Origin: Tenacibaculum sp. 1_MG-2023
GTDB lineage: Bacteria > Bacteroidota > Bacteroidia > Flavobacteriales > Flavobacteriaceae
Reading direction: 5' to 3'
Assembly (NCBI RefSeq): GCF_030547425.1
Contig: NZ_JAUORH010000001.1
Coordinates: forward strand, 310,001 to 374,000
DNA: 64,000 bases
Shown here: in pieces, positions 34,610 to 45,445 of the stretch
Layout: each line of letters starts with the position of its first letter
How positions within the stretch are numbered: position 1 is the first letter of the stretch
The notes under the pieces: generated by a model
Told to the model about the DNA's origin: nothing
The model's input: the letters and a program-made list of their open reading frames with translations, nothing else
Databases searched by the model: none
Position numbers and translations under genes: made by a program

Positions 34610-37600
34610 GTGCATAAACCATCCATTTTTCAAGTATACAATGCTTCTGCGGGAAGTGGTAAAACATTTACTCTGGTAAAGGAGTATCTGAAAGTTTTAT
34701 TACAATCCGAAGATATTTTTCGCTTTCAAAAAATATTGGCAATTACATTTACCAATAAAGCTGCCGGAGAAATGAAAGAGCGTGTATTGGATAATTTACA
34801 AGCTTTTGCAGAAGGAGAAACAAACGATTTACTAGAGATTATTTTAGAAGAAACATTGCTTGATAGAACTGTTGTAAAAGATCGAAGTAAAAAAATACTG
34901 GATGAAATTCTTCGGAATTATTCTGCTTTTTCAATTACTACTATTGATAGTTTTACCCATAAAATTATTAAGAGTTTTGCTTATGATTTAGGACTACCAC
35001 TTAATTTTGAAGTGGAAATGGATGCAGTTTCTTTGTTAAACGAAGCTGTAGATGTATTGATTTCTAAAATAGGAAGTGATGAAGCGTTAACTAAATTACT
35101 GATTGATTTTTCTTTAGATAAAGCTGATGATGATAAGTCATGGGATATTTCTCGTGAACTCAATGAATTTGCTAAAATTTTGCTGAATGAAGATGATACA
35201 AAACACTTTAAAAAACTAGCAGATAAGAAATTAAACGATTTTACTTCACTTAAAAATAAGTTACAAAAGCATCAAAAGCAAATTGTTGGTCGCTTTAAAG
35301 AGTTAGGAGAAGAAGGTTTACAGGTAATTGAAGCAGTACAGTTAGATCATAAAGATTTTTACCGATCGATGTTGCCAAATCATTTTGTAGCGTTGGCCCA
35401 AAACCCAGAAAAAGCAAAGTTTTTTGATCAAAGTAAATTAAGAGAACGAATTGAAGAGAGTAATTTTTATTCTAAGTCAAAATCAGAAGGTATAAAAGCA
35501 GCGATTGAAGGAGTTTTACCAGATTTGTTGAGATTGTATACAGAATCAGAACAGTTATATCAACAGTTTTCAATGAACAAATTAGCATTGAAAAGTATTA
35601 TTCCGTTAGCAGTTTTAAATAATATCAATCAAGAATTATCGCACTTAAAAGAAGAAAATAATTTACGGTTGAATGCTGAGTTTAATCAGTTAATTTCTGA
35701 TAATATTAAAGACCAACCAGCACCTTTTATTTACGAGCGAATTGGGCAGCGGTTTATGCATTATTTTATTGATGAAATGCAAGATACATCAACCTTGCAG
35801 TGGCAAAACCTAATTCCATTAATAGATAATGCGTTAGCACAAGAAAATAGCAATCTATTATTGGTAGGTGATGGGAAACAAGCAATTTATCGTTGGCGTG
35901 GAGGGAAGTCAGAACAATTTATAGGATTAGGATCAGCAAAAGATAATCCGTTTCAAATTACGAAGGAAATAAAAACTTTAGAAACCAATTTTAGGAGTTA
36001 TGCTGAGGTAATTAATTTTAATAATCAGTTTTTTCAACATACAGCAAACTTTCTTCAAAACGAATCGTATAAACAATTGTTTGTTGAAGGGAATAAACAA
36101 TTAACAACCACTAAAAAAGGAGGTTTTGTATCACTCTCTTTTCTAGAAAAAGAAGCAAATAAAGAGGAAGAAAAAAATAAATATCCGAAGAAAATTTTAG
36201 AGCTTGTTAAAGAATTAGAAACTGATTTTTCTTTGAATGAGATTTGTATTTTAGTTCGTAAAAAGAAAGATGGAATTGCAGTAGCAAATTACTTGTCTGA
36301 AAACGGAATTGATATAGTTTCCTCGGAAACATTACTATTGGAAAATAGTTCAAAGGTTAATTTCATAGCAAACGTTTTACAAGTAATTCAACATCCAAAA
36401 GATAAAGAAATCTGTTTAGAAGTTCTTTATTTTTTACATAATCACTTAAAAGTTGTAGAGGATAAACACTCGTTTATAGCTAAGTTGATTCATCAACCAA
36501 ACGAAAAACTTTTTCAAGAATTAAAAAGCTACGGAACGTCTTTTGATTTATCTACATTTCATCAGTTACCTTTTTACGAGAAAATAGAGGAAATTATACG
36601 TGGATTTCAATTAATTACTTCTTCAGATGCTTATGTGCAGTTCTTTTTAGATGTAGTTTTAGAACAACAACGAAAAGGAACAAGTATTCAAGAGTTTTTA
36701 GATTTCTGGTCAGAAAAAAAAGACAAACTAAGTATTGTAGCTCCTGAAAGCGGAAATGCGGTACAAGTCATGACAATTCACAAGTCAAAAGGGCTAGAAT
36801 TTCCTGTGGTTATTTTTCCATATGATTTAGATGTGTATCGACAAGTGAATCCGAAAGTTTGGTTAAATGAATTACCAGAAAACTATGATGGCTTCAAAGA
36901 GTTATTGGTTCCATTCAATAAAGACTTGAATTATGTAAACGATAGAGGTTTGGGAATTTATCAACAACAAAGAGAAGAGTTAGAGTTAGATAATTTTAAC
37001 CTACTATATGTTGCACTTACCAGAGCTGTTGAACAATTATATATAGTAACAGAAAAGAAGATTTCGTCTAAAGGAGAGGAAAATACCAATTTCTATTCAG
37101 GAGTATTTATAAATTATTTAAAAAAAATAGATGAATGGAATGATGAGGTTTTAGAATATTCCTTTGGAAATAAAGAAAGAGTAAGTGTTCGAGAAGAAAA
37201 AATATCACAAGTCCAAATACAACAAGGTTTTATATCTACACCTTGGAAAGAACATAATATACATATGTTAGCAAGTGCATCAAAATTGTGGGATACTGAG
37301 CAAGGAAAGGCTATTGAGTTTGGTAATTTGATTCATGAAATGATGGCAGAAATTATTACTAACGATGATGTGGAAAAGGTTGTTTATCGTTATGAGCAAC
37401 AAGGAGTGTTGCCGCAAGAAAAATCATCCGAAGTAATAAAAGATATGCAGCGAATTGTAAATCATTCAGAGTTAAGAGAATACTTTTCTAAAGAAGTAAC
37501 AGTGTTTAATGAAAGAGAAATTGTAGACGTTGATAATCAAATTATAATTCCAGACCGGTTGATTTTTAATCAAAAAAATGAAGTAGTGATTGTTGATTAC

Positions 37601-37735
37601 AAAACAGGAAAGCCATCCAAAGCATACCATCAACAGCTGTTAAAATATGAACGAGTATTAAAGTCAATAAACATTGAAGTGTTAAAAAAAATACTAGTAT
37701 ATATTGACGAAGAAATTTTGGTTGAAGAAGTTTAA
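34610..37735 (+). CDS. RecB/AddA-like UvrD helicase with C-terminal PD-(D/E)xK nuclease
   Basis: 1041 residues starting at GTG (34610); no in-frame ATG lies before the Walker A motif ASAGSGKTFT (12-21), so GTG is needed. Helicase motifs follow: ITFTNKAAGEMKER (Ia), FIDEMQDTS (II), GDGKQAIYRWRGG (III), VMTIHKSKGLEFPVV (V) and LLYVALTRA (VI). The nuclease has GNLIHEMM, PDRL (D982) and VDYKTGK (D996, K998). This is the AddA/RecB-like subunit of an end-resection enzyme. Its partner subunit is not in this window, so it is either encoded elsewhere or the enzyme acts alone. Confidence 0.9.
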   Translation: MHKPSIFQVYNASAGSGKTFTLVKEYLKVLLQSEDIFRFQKILAITFTNKAAGEMKERVLDNLQAFAEGETNDLLEIILEETLLDRTVVKDRSKKILDEILRNYSAFSITTIDSFTHKIIKSFAYDLGLPLNFEVEMDAVSLLNEAVDVLISKIGSDEALTKLLIDFSLDKADDDKSWDISRELNEFAKILLNEDDTKHFKKLADKKLNDFTSLKNKLQKHQKQIVGRFKELGEEGLQVIEAVQLDHKDFYRSMLPNHFVALAQNPEKAKFFDQSKLRERIEESNFYSKSKSEGIKAAIEGVLPDLLRLYTESEQLYQQFSMNKLALKSIIPLAVLNNINQELSHLKEENNLRLNAEFNQLISDNIKDQPAPFIYERIGQRFMHYFIDEMQDTSTLQWQNLIPLIDNALAQENSNLLLVGDGKQAIYRWRGGKSEQFIGLGSAKDNPFQITKEIKTLETNFRSYAEVINFNNQFFQHTANFLQNESYKQLFVEGNKQLTTTKKGGFVSLSFLEKEANKEEEKNKYPKKILELVKELETDFSLNEICILVRKKKDGIAVANYLSENGIDIVSSETLLLENSSKVNFIANVLQVIQHPKDKEICLEVLYFLHNHLKVVEDKHSFIAKLIHQPNEKLFQELKSYGTSFDLSTFHQLPFYEKIEEIIRGFQLITSSDAYVQFFLDVVLEQQRKGTSIQEFLDFWSEKKDKLSIVAPESGNAVQVMTIHKSKGLEFPVVIFPYDLDVYRQVNPKVWLNELPENYDGFKELLVPFNKDLNYVNDRGLGIYQQQREELELDNFNLLYVALTRAVEQLYIVTEKKISSKGEENTNFYSGVFINYLKKIDEWNDEVLEYSFGNKERVSVREEKISQVQIQQGFISTPWKEHNIHMLASASKLWDTEQGKAIEFGNLIHEMMAEIITNDDVEKVVYRYEQQGVLPQEKSSEVIKDMQRIVNHSELREYFSKEVTVFNEREIVDVDNQIIIPDRLIFNQKNEVVIVDYKTGKPSKAYHQQLLKYERVLKSINIEVLKKILVYIDEEILVEEV

Positions 37736-37781
37736 CAACTAACTTTGGGCTTTTATAGCAAACAACTTTCAAACATAAATT

Positions 37782-38975
37782 ATGTACGGAAAAATTAAAG
37801 AACAATTAGAACAAGAAATTCAGGATATAAAAGATGCTGGATTGTATAAATCAGAACGTATTATTACTTCGTCACAAGATGCAGTTATTAAAATATCTAC
37901 AGGAGAAGAGGTGATTAACTTTTGTGCCAATAATTATTTAGGATTGTCAAATCATCCAGAAGTAATTCAAGCAGCAAAAGACACCATGGATACGCATGGT
38001 TTTGGAATGTCATCTGTACGATTTATCTGTGGGACACAAGATATTCATAAACAATTAGAGCAAAAGATAGCTGATTTTTATACAACAGAAGATACCATAT
38101 TATATGCAGCAGCTTTTGATGCAAATGGAGGGGTTTTTGAACCTTTATTAACCAAAGAAGATGCTATTATTTCTGATAGTTTAAACCACGCATCTATTAT
38201 TGATGGAGTTCGTTTGTGTAAAGCAGCACGTTACCGATATAATAATAATGACATGACTTCTTTAGAAGAGCAATTAATTGAGGCGAATAAACAAGGTCAC
38301 CGATTTAAAATTATCGTAACAGATGGAGTGTTTTCTATGGATGGAATCGTAGCGAAACTAGATGAGATATGTGACTTAGCTGATAAATACGATGCTATGG
38401 TAATGGTTGATGAATGTCATGCCGCTGGATTTATTGGTAAAACAGGAAGAGGAACGGTAGAGCTTAAAAATGTAATGGATCGTGTTGATATTGTTACAGG
38501 GACCTTAGGTAAAGCTCTTGGAGGAGCTATGGGGGGATATACTACAGGAAAAAAAGAAATTATAGAGATTTTACGCCAACGTTCACGTCCATATTTATTC
38601 TCAAACTCATTAGCTCCAGCAATTGTAGGTGCTTCATTAAAAGTATTTGATTTATTATCAAATGATACAACATTACGTGATAAATTAGAATGGAATACAA
38701 ATTATTTCCGTACTGAAATGGAAAAGGCAGGTTTTGATTTAGTTGGAGCTGATGCAGCAATAGTACCTGTGATGCTGTACGATGCAAAACTATCTCAAGA
38801 CATGGCAAATAAATTGTTAGAAGAAGGCATTTATGTAATAGGTTTTTTCTACCCAGTTGTACCGAAAGAGCAAGCAAGAATTCGAGTGCAGTTATCTGCA
38901 GCTCATGAAAAAGAACATTTAGACAGAGCAATAAAAGCTTTTAGTAAGGTTGGGAAAGAGCTAAAAGTGATATAA
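37782..38975 (+). CDS. kbl: Glycine C-acetyltransferase (2-amino-3-ketobutyrate CoA ligase)
   Basis: 397 residues, the typical length. Alpha-oxoamine synthase family; the PLP lysine is K244 in [13 protein letters not shown], at the position seen in E. coli Kbl, with [11 protein letters not shown] binding the cofactor. It cleaves 2-amino-3-ketobutyrate with CoA to glycine and acetyl-CoA in threonine catabolism. The substrate-side sequence ([24 protein letters not shown]) separates it from the related BioF at the end of the window. No threonine dehydrogenase gene is adjacent. Confidence 0.95.
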   Translation: MYGKIKEQLEQEIQDIKDAGLYKSERIITSSQDAVIKISTGEEVINFCANNYLGLSNHPEVIQAAKDTMDTHGFGMSSVRFICGTQDIHKQLEQKIADFYTTEDTILYAAAFDANGGVFEPLLTKEDAIISDSLNHASIIDGVRLCKAARYRYNNNDMTSLEEQLIEANKQGHRFKIIVTDGVFSMDGIVAKLDEICDLADKYDAMVMVDECHAAGFIGKTGRGTVELKNVMDRVDIVTGTLGKALGGAMGGYTTGKKEIIEILRQRSRPYLFSNSLAPAIVGASLKVFDLLSNDTTLRDKLEWNTNYFRTEMEKAGFDLVGADAAIVPVMLYDAKLSQDMANKLLEEGIYVIGFFYPVVPKEQARIRVQLSAAHEKEHLDRAIKAFSKVGKELKVI

Positions 38976-38985
38976 ATATCTTGTG

Positions 38986-39014
38986 CAAAAACTTGCATTT
39001 ATTGTAAGTTTTTG
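38986..39014 (+). terminator. Intrinsic terminator after kbl, overlapping the next promoter
   Basis: CAAAAACTTGCA / TGTAAGTTTTTG with one wobble and a TTTAT loop. Its last three bases (TTG, 39012-39014) are also the -33 element of an ompA-family promoter. Confidence 0.75.
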
Positions 39015-39040
39015 TAGATTTGTTTTTGTAAATAAGTTTG
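39012..39040 (+). promoter_or_regulatory. Upstream promoter of the OmpA-family gene
   Basis: TTG (39012-39014), 18-base spacer, TAAGTTTG (39033-39040): full consensus. Confidence 0.55.
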
Positions 39041-39055
39041 AACAACTTACATTTG
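39026..39055 (+). promoter_or_regulatory. Proximal promoter of the OmpA-family gene
   Basis: TTG (39026-39028), 19-base spacer, TACATTTG (39048-39055): full consensus, only 15 bases downstream of the first. Two full promoters fit the high expression expected of a major outer-membrane protein. Confidence 0.65.
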
Positions 39056-39094
39056 CGTAATATATAAACGAACTTTTAATTTAAATTTTTAATA

Positions 39095-40450
39095 ATGAAA
39101 CAATTAAAATTAGCTGTGATGGCTTTATTTGCGTTTGCCGCAATAAACGTTAGCGCACAGGATTCAGACAACCCTTGGGCGGTTGGTTTCGGGGTTAACG
39201 CAGTAGACGTTAGGATCCCTACGGAATTTGGAGATTATGCTAAAGATTACATCGGTACTAGTGACTGGAATATCTTACCATCAATTTCAAGAGTAACTGT
39301 AGATAGATACTTAAATGATGGTTTTACATTACAATTAGCAGGATCGTTAAATAAAATCGAAACTTTCCGTGAAGAAGATGATATGGATGAGCTTTACTGG
39401 GCTATCGATGCTAACGTAAAGTATGACTTAAACAACTTATTTGGTCAAACAGGATGGTTTGATCCTTATGTATATGTTGGTGGAGGTTATACATCTTTAG
39501 CTGACGAAGGAGAAGGGATGTTAAATGCTGGTTTAGGATTTAATACTTGGTTTAACGATAATTTAGGGTTAAACTTCCAATCTGGAGGAAAGAAAGAATT
39601 TGCTGATAAAGTTCAAGATCATTTCCAACACTCAATTGGTTTAGTATTTAAATTTGGAGGAAAGGATACTGACGGAGACGGAGTATATGACAAAGATGAT
39701 GCATGTCCAGAAGTTGCTGGATTAAAAGAATTCAACGGATGTCCTGATACTGACGGAGACGGAATCAAAGATTCTGACGATGCATGTCCAGAAGTTGCTG
39801 GTTTAGCTGCTTTAAATGGTTGTCCTGATGCTGATGGTGATGGTATTGCTGATAAAGATGATGCTTGTCCAACTGAAAAAGGAACTAAAGCTAATAACGG
39901 TTGTCCTGATGCTGATGGAGATGGTGTTGTAGACGGAAAAGATAAGTGTCCTAACACTGCTGGTCCAGCTGCTAACAACGGATGTCCTTGGCCAGATACT
40001 GACGGAGACGGAGTATTAGATAAAGACGACAAATGTCCTAAAGAAGCAGGTGTAGCATCTAACAACGGGTGTCCTGAGGTAGTAATTAAGGAAGAAGCTG
40101 TTAAGAAATTAAACGAGTTCGCAAGAGCTATCTACTTTAACTCAGGAAAAACCACTTTTAGAAAAGGAGTTACTGGTAAATTAGAATTAATCGCTGGAAT
40201 TATGAAAGAATACCCTAAAGCTAACTTTAGCATCCAAGGGCATACAGATAGTTCAGGATCAAATAAACTAAACCAAAGATTATCTGAAAGAAGAGCAAAA
40301 GCTGTTCTAGATTACTTAATCACTAAAGGTGGAATTGATTCAAAAAGATTAACTTCTGCTGGGTTTGGTGAAGACTACCCAATTGCTGATAACAAAACAA
40401 GAGCTGGTAGAGCTGAAAACAGACGTGTTGAGATTAAATTAGTAAAGTAA
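39095..40450 (+). CDS. OmpA-family outer-membrane protein with thrombospondin type 3 repeats
   Basis: 451 residues. Signal peptide ([14 protein letters not shown]-type), a small N-terminal beta-barrel (~25-185), five TSP3 calcium-binding repeats (~190-320, each DTDGDGxxDxxDxCP with a Cys pair), and a C-terminal OmpA peptidoglycan-binding domain ([20 protein letters not shown]). It ties the outer membrane to the cell wall. Codon choice differs from its neighbours, with more C-ending codons (AAC, TTC, GAC), as expected for a very abundant protein. The two upstream promoters fit that. Confidence 0.93.
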   Translation: MKQLKLAVMALFAFAAINVSAQDSDNPWAVGFGVNAVDVRIPTEFGDYAKDYIGTSDWNILPSISRVTVDRYLNDGFTLQLAGSLNKIETFREEDDMDELYWAIDANVKYDLNNLFGQTGWFDPYVYVGGGYTSLADEGEGMLNAGLGFNTWFNDNLGLNFQSGGKKEFADKVQDHFQHSIGLVFKFGGKDTDGDGVYDKDDACPEVAGLKEFNGCPDTDGDGIKDSDDACPEVAGLAALNGCPDADGDGIADKDDACPTEKGTKANNGCPDADGDGVVDGKDKCPNTAGPAANNGCPWPDTDGDGVLDKDDKCPKEAGVASNNGCPEVVIKEEAVKKLNEFARAIYFNSGKTTFRKGVTGKLELIAGIMKEYPKANFSIQGHTDSSGSNKLNQRLSERRAKAVLDYLITKGGIDSKRLTSAGFGEDYPIADNKTRAGRAENRRVEIKLVK

Positions 40451-40478
40451 TTTAACTACAATCATAATATCAATAAAG

Positions 40479-40504
40479 GCCTCACATTTGTGAGGCTTTT
40501 TTTT
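40479..40504 (+). terminator. Intrinsic terminator after the OmpA-family gene
   Basis: GCCTCAC / GTGAGGC with loop ATTT and an eight-base T-run. Confidence 0.9.
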
Positions 40505-40549
40505 ATAGAAAAATACTCCGAAAGGTTTTTTAAATTCCACTAAAAAAAT

Positions 40550-40557
40550 TACCTTTG
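40550..40557 (+). promoter_or_regulatory. -7 element for atpD-atpC
   Basis: TACCTTTG followed by CAC, about 63 bases before the atpD start. No good TTG at the -33 distance. Confidence 0.45.
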
Positions 40558-40607
40558 CACCTTGAAAAAATGAGTTAAAACTCATATAGTAAATAAAATA
40601 ACTTTAA

Positions 40608-42131
<1,524 letters not shown>

Positions 42132-42202
42132 ACCCAGTAATAATATCTGAGAATTTAGAGGTGAGTACTTCTAAAAAACTCAATACTCAATACTATAAAA
42201 CT

Positions 42203-42496
42203 ATGTTTTTAGAAATCGTAACACCAGAAGCTATTTTATTCTCATCAGAAGTTGATTCTGTAGTAGTGCCAGGTGTGAATGGAGAATTCCAAATTTTAAA
42301 TAATCACGCACCAGTGGTATCTATTTTAAATGAAGGAAAAGTAAAAGTACACGTACACACACAAGATCATTTAGTTTTTGATGATTTACATGGAAGCATT
42401 GAAAGGTTACCAGAAGATGATAAAGTTTTAACTTTAAAAATTAAATCTGGAACTATAGAAATGAAAGACAATAAAACAATTATTCTTGCAGATTAA
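42203..42496 (+). CDS. atpC: ATP synthase F1 subunit epsilon (short form)
   Basis: 97 residues from the ATG at 42203 (MFLEIVTPEAILFSSEVDSV). A longer frame from a GTG at 42161 adds 14 residues that do not belong to the epsilon fold. Only the N-terminal beta-sandwich is present; the inhibitory C-terminal helical hairpin of E. coli epsilon is missing, which is normal for Bacteroidota. The gene lies 71 bases after atpD and ends before a terminator. Confidence 0.93.
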   Translation: MFLEIVTPEAILFSSEVDSVVVPGVNGEFQILNNHAPVVSILNEGKVKVHVHTQDHLVFDDLHGSIERLPEDDKVLTLKIKSGTIEMKDNKTIILAD

Positions 42497-42521
42497 GACG
42501 TTTTAAATTATAAAAATTAAG

Positions 42522-42551
42522 AGCCAAGCAAATATTGTTTGGCTTTTTTTT
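42522..42551 (+). terminator. Intrinsic terminator after atpC
   Basis: AGCCAAGCA / TGTTTGGCT with one wobble and a T-run to 42551. Confidence 0.85.
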
Positions 42552-42582
42552 ATTCAGTAAAGAATACCAGATTGAATTTAAT

Positions 42583-42590
42583 TATCTTTG
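42583..42590 (+). promoter_or_regulatory. -7 element for the tatA-like gene
   Basis: TATCTTTG ends 5 bases before the ATG at 42596, so the transcript would be nearly leaderless. No TTG at the usual distance. Confidence 0.35.
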
Positions 42591-42595
42591 CAGTG

Positions 42596-42877
42596 ATGAA
42601 TGGAATATTTTTATTTATTGGAGGACCCGAGATTTTTGTAATCTTGTTAATTGTAGTCATGTTATTTGGAGCAGATAAGATTCCAGAAATAGCAAGAGGG
42701 CTAGGAAAAGGTATACGTCAAATTAAAGACGCTACTAATGATATTAAAAAAGAGATTAATGATAGTGCAAAAAATCAAGGTATAGACACAGACTTTGTAA
42801 GAGATATTAATAAAGAGGTAAACGAAGTAAAAGACAATATTGACGATTTTACTGGGCCTATAAAAAGAAGTCGTTAA
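42596..42877 (+). CDS. tatA: Sec-independent translocase TatA/E-like subunit
   Basis: 93 residues from the ATG at 42596. A longer frame from 42539 overlaps the atpC terminator and puts 19 extra residues ahead of the membrane helix, so I reject it. One TM helix ([20 protein letters not shown]), the hinge [18 protein letters not shown], and a charged amphipathic helix and tail. TatA oligomers form the pore of the twin-arginine pathway. TatB or TatE paralogues are hard to separate by sequence. Confidence 0.9.
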   Translation: MNGIFLFIGGPEIFVILLIVVMLFGADKIPEIARGLGKGIRQIKDATNDIKKEINDSAKNQGIDTDFVRDINKEVNEVKDNIDDFTGPIKRSR

Positions 42878-42908
42878 ATTAGGTAGTATCTCATAAACTG
42901 TGTAAGTT

Positions 42909-43550
42909 TTAAATAACTCTACTAATAGTTAATCCGTCCCTTATAGGTAGTAATACGGTTTCTAAGCGACTATCTTCATTTAAAAGTCTATTGTATTCTA
43001 AAAGTATTTTAGTGTCAATATCTTTAGAGTCTAGCTCTTCAACGACTTTTCCACTCCATAAGACATTATCAGATAAAATAACGCCACCTTTATTCATTTT
43101 TTCAATGATTAAATGGAAGTAATTTACATAATTAGACTTGTCAGCGTCTATAAATACTAAATCGAATTTAGAATCAATAGTAGAAATAATATCTAAAGCA
43201 TTACCAATGTATTGCGCTATTTGGTTCTTATATTCAGACTTTTGAAAATACTTGTATTGAAGTTCTTCTAACTCTTCATTTTTATCGACAGTATAAAGCA
43301 TTCCTTCTTTTGATAACCCTTCAGCTAAACATAAAGCAGAATAGCCTGTATAAGTACCAATTTCTAAAATTGATTTAGGTTGAATTAATTTTGAAATCAT
43401 AGATAAAACTCTTCCTTGAAAAGCTCCGCTTAACATGCGAGGGTTTAATACTTTTTGCCAAGTCTCTCTACTTAGTTCTTGTAGTATTTTGGGTTCAGCT
43501 TGAGAGTGTTTAACAACATAATTATCTAATTCTTCAGGTAAAAAGTGCAT
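42909..43550 (-). CDS. Class I SAM-dependent O-methyltransferase
   Basis: 213 residues. SAM motif I is SILEIGTYTGYSALCLAEGL; the metal-binding FIDADKSNY and ILSDNVLWSGKV place it in the catechol/caffeoyl-CoA O-methyltransferase-like family (Methyltransf_3). It probably methylates a small catechol or similar compound; the substrate is unknown. A -7 element TAATTTTG (43577-43570) overlaps the terminator T-run of the upstream operon. Confidence 0.9.
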   Translation of the reverse strand: MHFLPEELDNYVVKHSQAEPKILQELSRETWQKVLNPRMLSGAFQGRVLSMISKLIQPKSILEIGTYTGYSALCLAEGLSKEGMLYTVDKNEELEELQYKYFQKSEYKNQIAQYIGNALDIISTIDSKFDLVFIDADKSNYVNYFHLIIEKMNKGGVILSDNVLWSGKVVEELDSKDIDTKILLEYNRLLNEDSRLETVLLPIRDGLTISRVI

Positions 43551-43569
43551 ATAAGTCGTTTTTAGTGTG

Positions 43570-43613
43570 CAAAATTAAAAAAACGGAATTTATCACTATA
43601 ATAAATTCCGTTT
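43570..43613 (-). terminator. Intrinsic terminator of the sigma-factor operon, overlapping the next promoter
   Basis: Perfect 13-bp inverted repeat AAACGGAATTTAT / ATAAATTCCGTTT (43581-43613) with a 7-base loop. On the minus strand it is followed by a T-run and then TAATTTTG (43577-43570), a -7 element for the methyltransferase gene. Confidence 0.75.
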
Positions 43614-43660
43614 CAATCTAACAAAAAATCAAAAAATGGTTTTTTAAAAACCAAAATCGT

Positions 43661-43921
43661 CTAATTAAGTTTATTTAATTGTTCCTTTAAGTTTTCCTTA
43701 TCTTTACTCGACAAGCAAGCAGTATGTTTTTTACAGTCTTTTGATTTTAATTTAAAAAGATCAGACATTTTTCTGTTTTGTTTCGTGTACAAAGCACAAA
43801 TTTTACAAGTTAGTAAGTGCCAGTTAAGTTGTAATTTTTCATATACTGAAGCTTCTCCATATTGACTCTTGTCGCAAATGGTTGTGGCCTCATCACATGT
43901 AATTTTAAAAAATTTAAACAT
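43661..43921 (-). CDS. Small zinc-finger protein, putative anti-sigma factor
   Basis: 86 residues, no membrane segment. H-x3-C-x2-C in WHLLTCKICALY is the zinc signature of zf-HC2-type anti-sigma domains (ZAS), preceded by an N-terminal ITCDEATTICDKSQ motif that is common in this group. It starts 7 bases after the ECF sigma gene, the typical arrangement. Being soluble, it would sense a cytoplasmic or redox signal, possibly through its cysteines (seven or more). Confidence 0.7.
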   Translation of the reverse strand: MFKFFKITCDEATTICDKSQYGEASVYEKLQLNWHLLTCKICALYTKQNRKMSDLFKLKSKDCKKHTACLSSKDKENLKEQLNKLN

Positions 43922-43928
43922 TATTTTT

Positions 43929-44501
43929 TTACTTATTAAACCAATTTTTTTCCATACAGTCTCTTAATTGTGTTCTAGCTCTATGAATGATAACCCATAG
44001 GTTTGACGGAGAAATATTTAGCTCCTTACAAATATCTTCAGTTTCAAACTGTTGTATGGTTTTCATTTTAAATACCATAGCATACTTTTCAGGGAGATTA
44101 TCAATACACCAATCTAATTGGTTTTTCAATTCTTCATTTTCAATATCCTTGTCTGCATCATTACCCCAGGTTTGTGGTACTCGTTCTTCAATCCAATCCC
44201 CTTCATTTTCACCACTATCATAAAAATTCATTCGCACTTCAGCTTGTCCTTTTTTTGAATTTATTTTTCGGTAGTAATCGATTATTTTTCTTTTTAAAAT
44301 AGAAATTAACCATGTTCGTTCTGTAGACTTCCCTTCAAAATTCTTTGCTGATTTTAATCCTGCAAAAAATGTTTCTTGCACTAAATCTTTAGCAATATTT
44401 GAGTTATTTACACGTACAATAGCGTAATTAAACAGGTAGTCAGCATAATTGTCCACCCATTTATCAGGAAATAAAGTATTTGAAGGATTTGTTAGATTCA
44501 T
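43929..44501 (-). CDS. ECF-type RNA polymerase sigma factor
   Basis: 190 residues with sigma region 2 (ADYLFNYAIVRVNNSNIAKDL, VQETFFAGLKSAKNFEG, RTWLISILKRKIIDYYR) and region 4 (LPEKYAMVFKMKTIQQFE, TEDICKELNISPSNLWVII). The pair with a small zinc-finger protein is widespread in Bacteroidota. It is third in a tight operon behind an NTF2-like and a PD40-repeat protein (spacers 8, 15 and 7 bases), so these two may be part of its signalling input or output. Confidence 0.92.
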   Translation of the reverse strand: MNLTNPSNTLFPDKWVDNYADYLFNYAIVRVNNSNIAKDLVQETFFAGLKSAKNFEGKSTERTWLISILKRKIIDYYRKINSKKGQAEVRMNFYDSGENEGDWIEERVPQTWGNDADKDIENEELKNQLDWCIDNLPEKYAMVFKMKTIQQFETEDICKELNISPSNLWVIIHRARTQLRDCMEKNWFNK

Positions 44502-44516
44502 TAAATCAAAGATAAG

Positions 44517-45437
44517 TTATTTTTTATTGAAATAAGTAACGTAAACCCTACTTAGTCCGTTAGGATTATTTTGAATAAAATCAATTATTTCTTTAAAGTT
44601 TTTCTTTTCATTTAATTTATTTGAGATTTTACTTTTACTGGTTGTGTAGTAAATTTTATTATTTGCAAGATCTACAAAAGGACAATAATCTAGCTTTTTT
44701 GAATTGATATTAGTTAAGTGTTTCGCAGGTAACCATTCGTTATTATTCCCTTTTCTACTTATATACAAATCACCTCTACCTAAATCATCTTTTCTTCCGT
44801 ACGAAGTAAAAATAATAAAACTTTCATCTGGAGCAACAAAAGCATTGAATTCATATTTCTCAGAGTTTACGCTTGAATCTAGAGGAGTAGGAGTTGTATA
44901 TTTCCCATTAATAAATCTACTTACATAAATGTCTTCTTTTCCTTTAGAGTTTTTATATTCAGCGGTGAAAAACAAATCTCCTTTTTTTGTTAATGAAGGG
45001 TAAAACTCATTAGCAGAAGTATTAATTGTAGCACCTACATTTATAGGGTTAGACCAATTATCAGACAGAGACTTTCGCGATACATACCAAATATCCATGT
45101 CTTTTTTTACCTCGTTAGAGGTGTTGTTTTTTCTGTTAGAAGCAAAAAAAAGCTTCAATCCGTCAGGAGATAAAAAGGGTTCTAAGTCTTTATACTGACC
45201 AGAAAAACTAACAGCTTCAGGTTCTTGCCATTTCCCGTTAACTTTTTTCGAATAGGCTATAAAAGAATATTCTTTAGCATAACTTTCAACAGTAAAATAA
45301 AACTCATTTTGATTTTTACTCATTGAAAAATCTCTAACATTAGGCAACCCATTAAATAATTCAGGAAGAAATAATTCAGATTCTTGAGCAAAACTAAAAC
45401 TAGAAATACATAAAAATAAAAAGTAAATTTTTTTCAT
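44517..45437 (-). CDS. Periplasmic PD40 (WD40-like) beta-propeller protein
   Basis: 306 residues. Signal peptide (MKKIYFLFLCISSFSFAQ) followed by PD40/TolB-like blades: NVRDFSMSKNQNEFYFTV, DLEPFLSPDGLKLFFASN, EFYPSLTKKGDLFFTAEY, EFNAFVAPDESFIIFTSYG, DYCPFVDLANNKIYYTTS. Five or six blades suggest a compact propeller for protein interaction. It lies directly before an ECF sigma gene and 8 bases after an NTF2-like secreted protein. Function unknown. Confidence 0.82.
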   Translation of the reverse strand: MKKIYFLFLCISSFSFAQESELFLPELFNGLPNVRDFSMSKNQNEFYFTVESYAKEYSFIAYSKKVNGKWQEPEAVSFSGQYKDLEPFLSPDGLKLFFASNRKNNTSNEVKKDMDIWYVSRKSLSDNWSNPINVGATINTSANEFYPSLTKKGDLFFTAEYKNSKGKEDIYVSRFINGKYTTPTPLDSSVNSEKYEFNAFVAPDESFIIFTSYGRKDDLGRGDLYISRKGNNNEWLPAKHLTNINSKKLDYCPFVDLANNKIYYTTSKSKISNKLNEKKNFKEIIDFIQNNPNGLSRVYVTYFNKK

Positions 45438-45445
45438 AAAAATTA

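Noticed and set aside
34610-37735. Part of a complete addAB or recBCD locus
   Set aside because: No AddB/RecC-like neighbour is present; flanking genes are a ZIP transporter and kbl.
37782-38975. A second BioF for the alpha-oxoamine synthase
   Set aside because: Length, K244 context and substrate-side motifs match Kbl, and the biotin cluster has its own bioF at the right edge.
39619-40065. Minus-strand open frame of 148 codons opposite the OmpA-family gene
   Set aside because: Pro/Ser-rich and periodic because it mirrors the TSP3 repeats; not a gene.
42161-42202. GTG start for atpC
   Set aside because: Adds 14 residues that do not fit the epsilon fold; the ATG at 42203 gives the normal N-terminus.
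42539-42595. Longer N-terminus for the TatA-like protein
   Set aside because: It overlaps the atpC terminator and precedes the -7 element; TatA normally begins just before the membrane helix.
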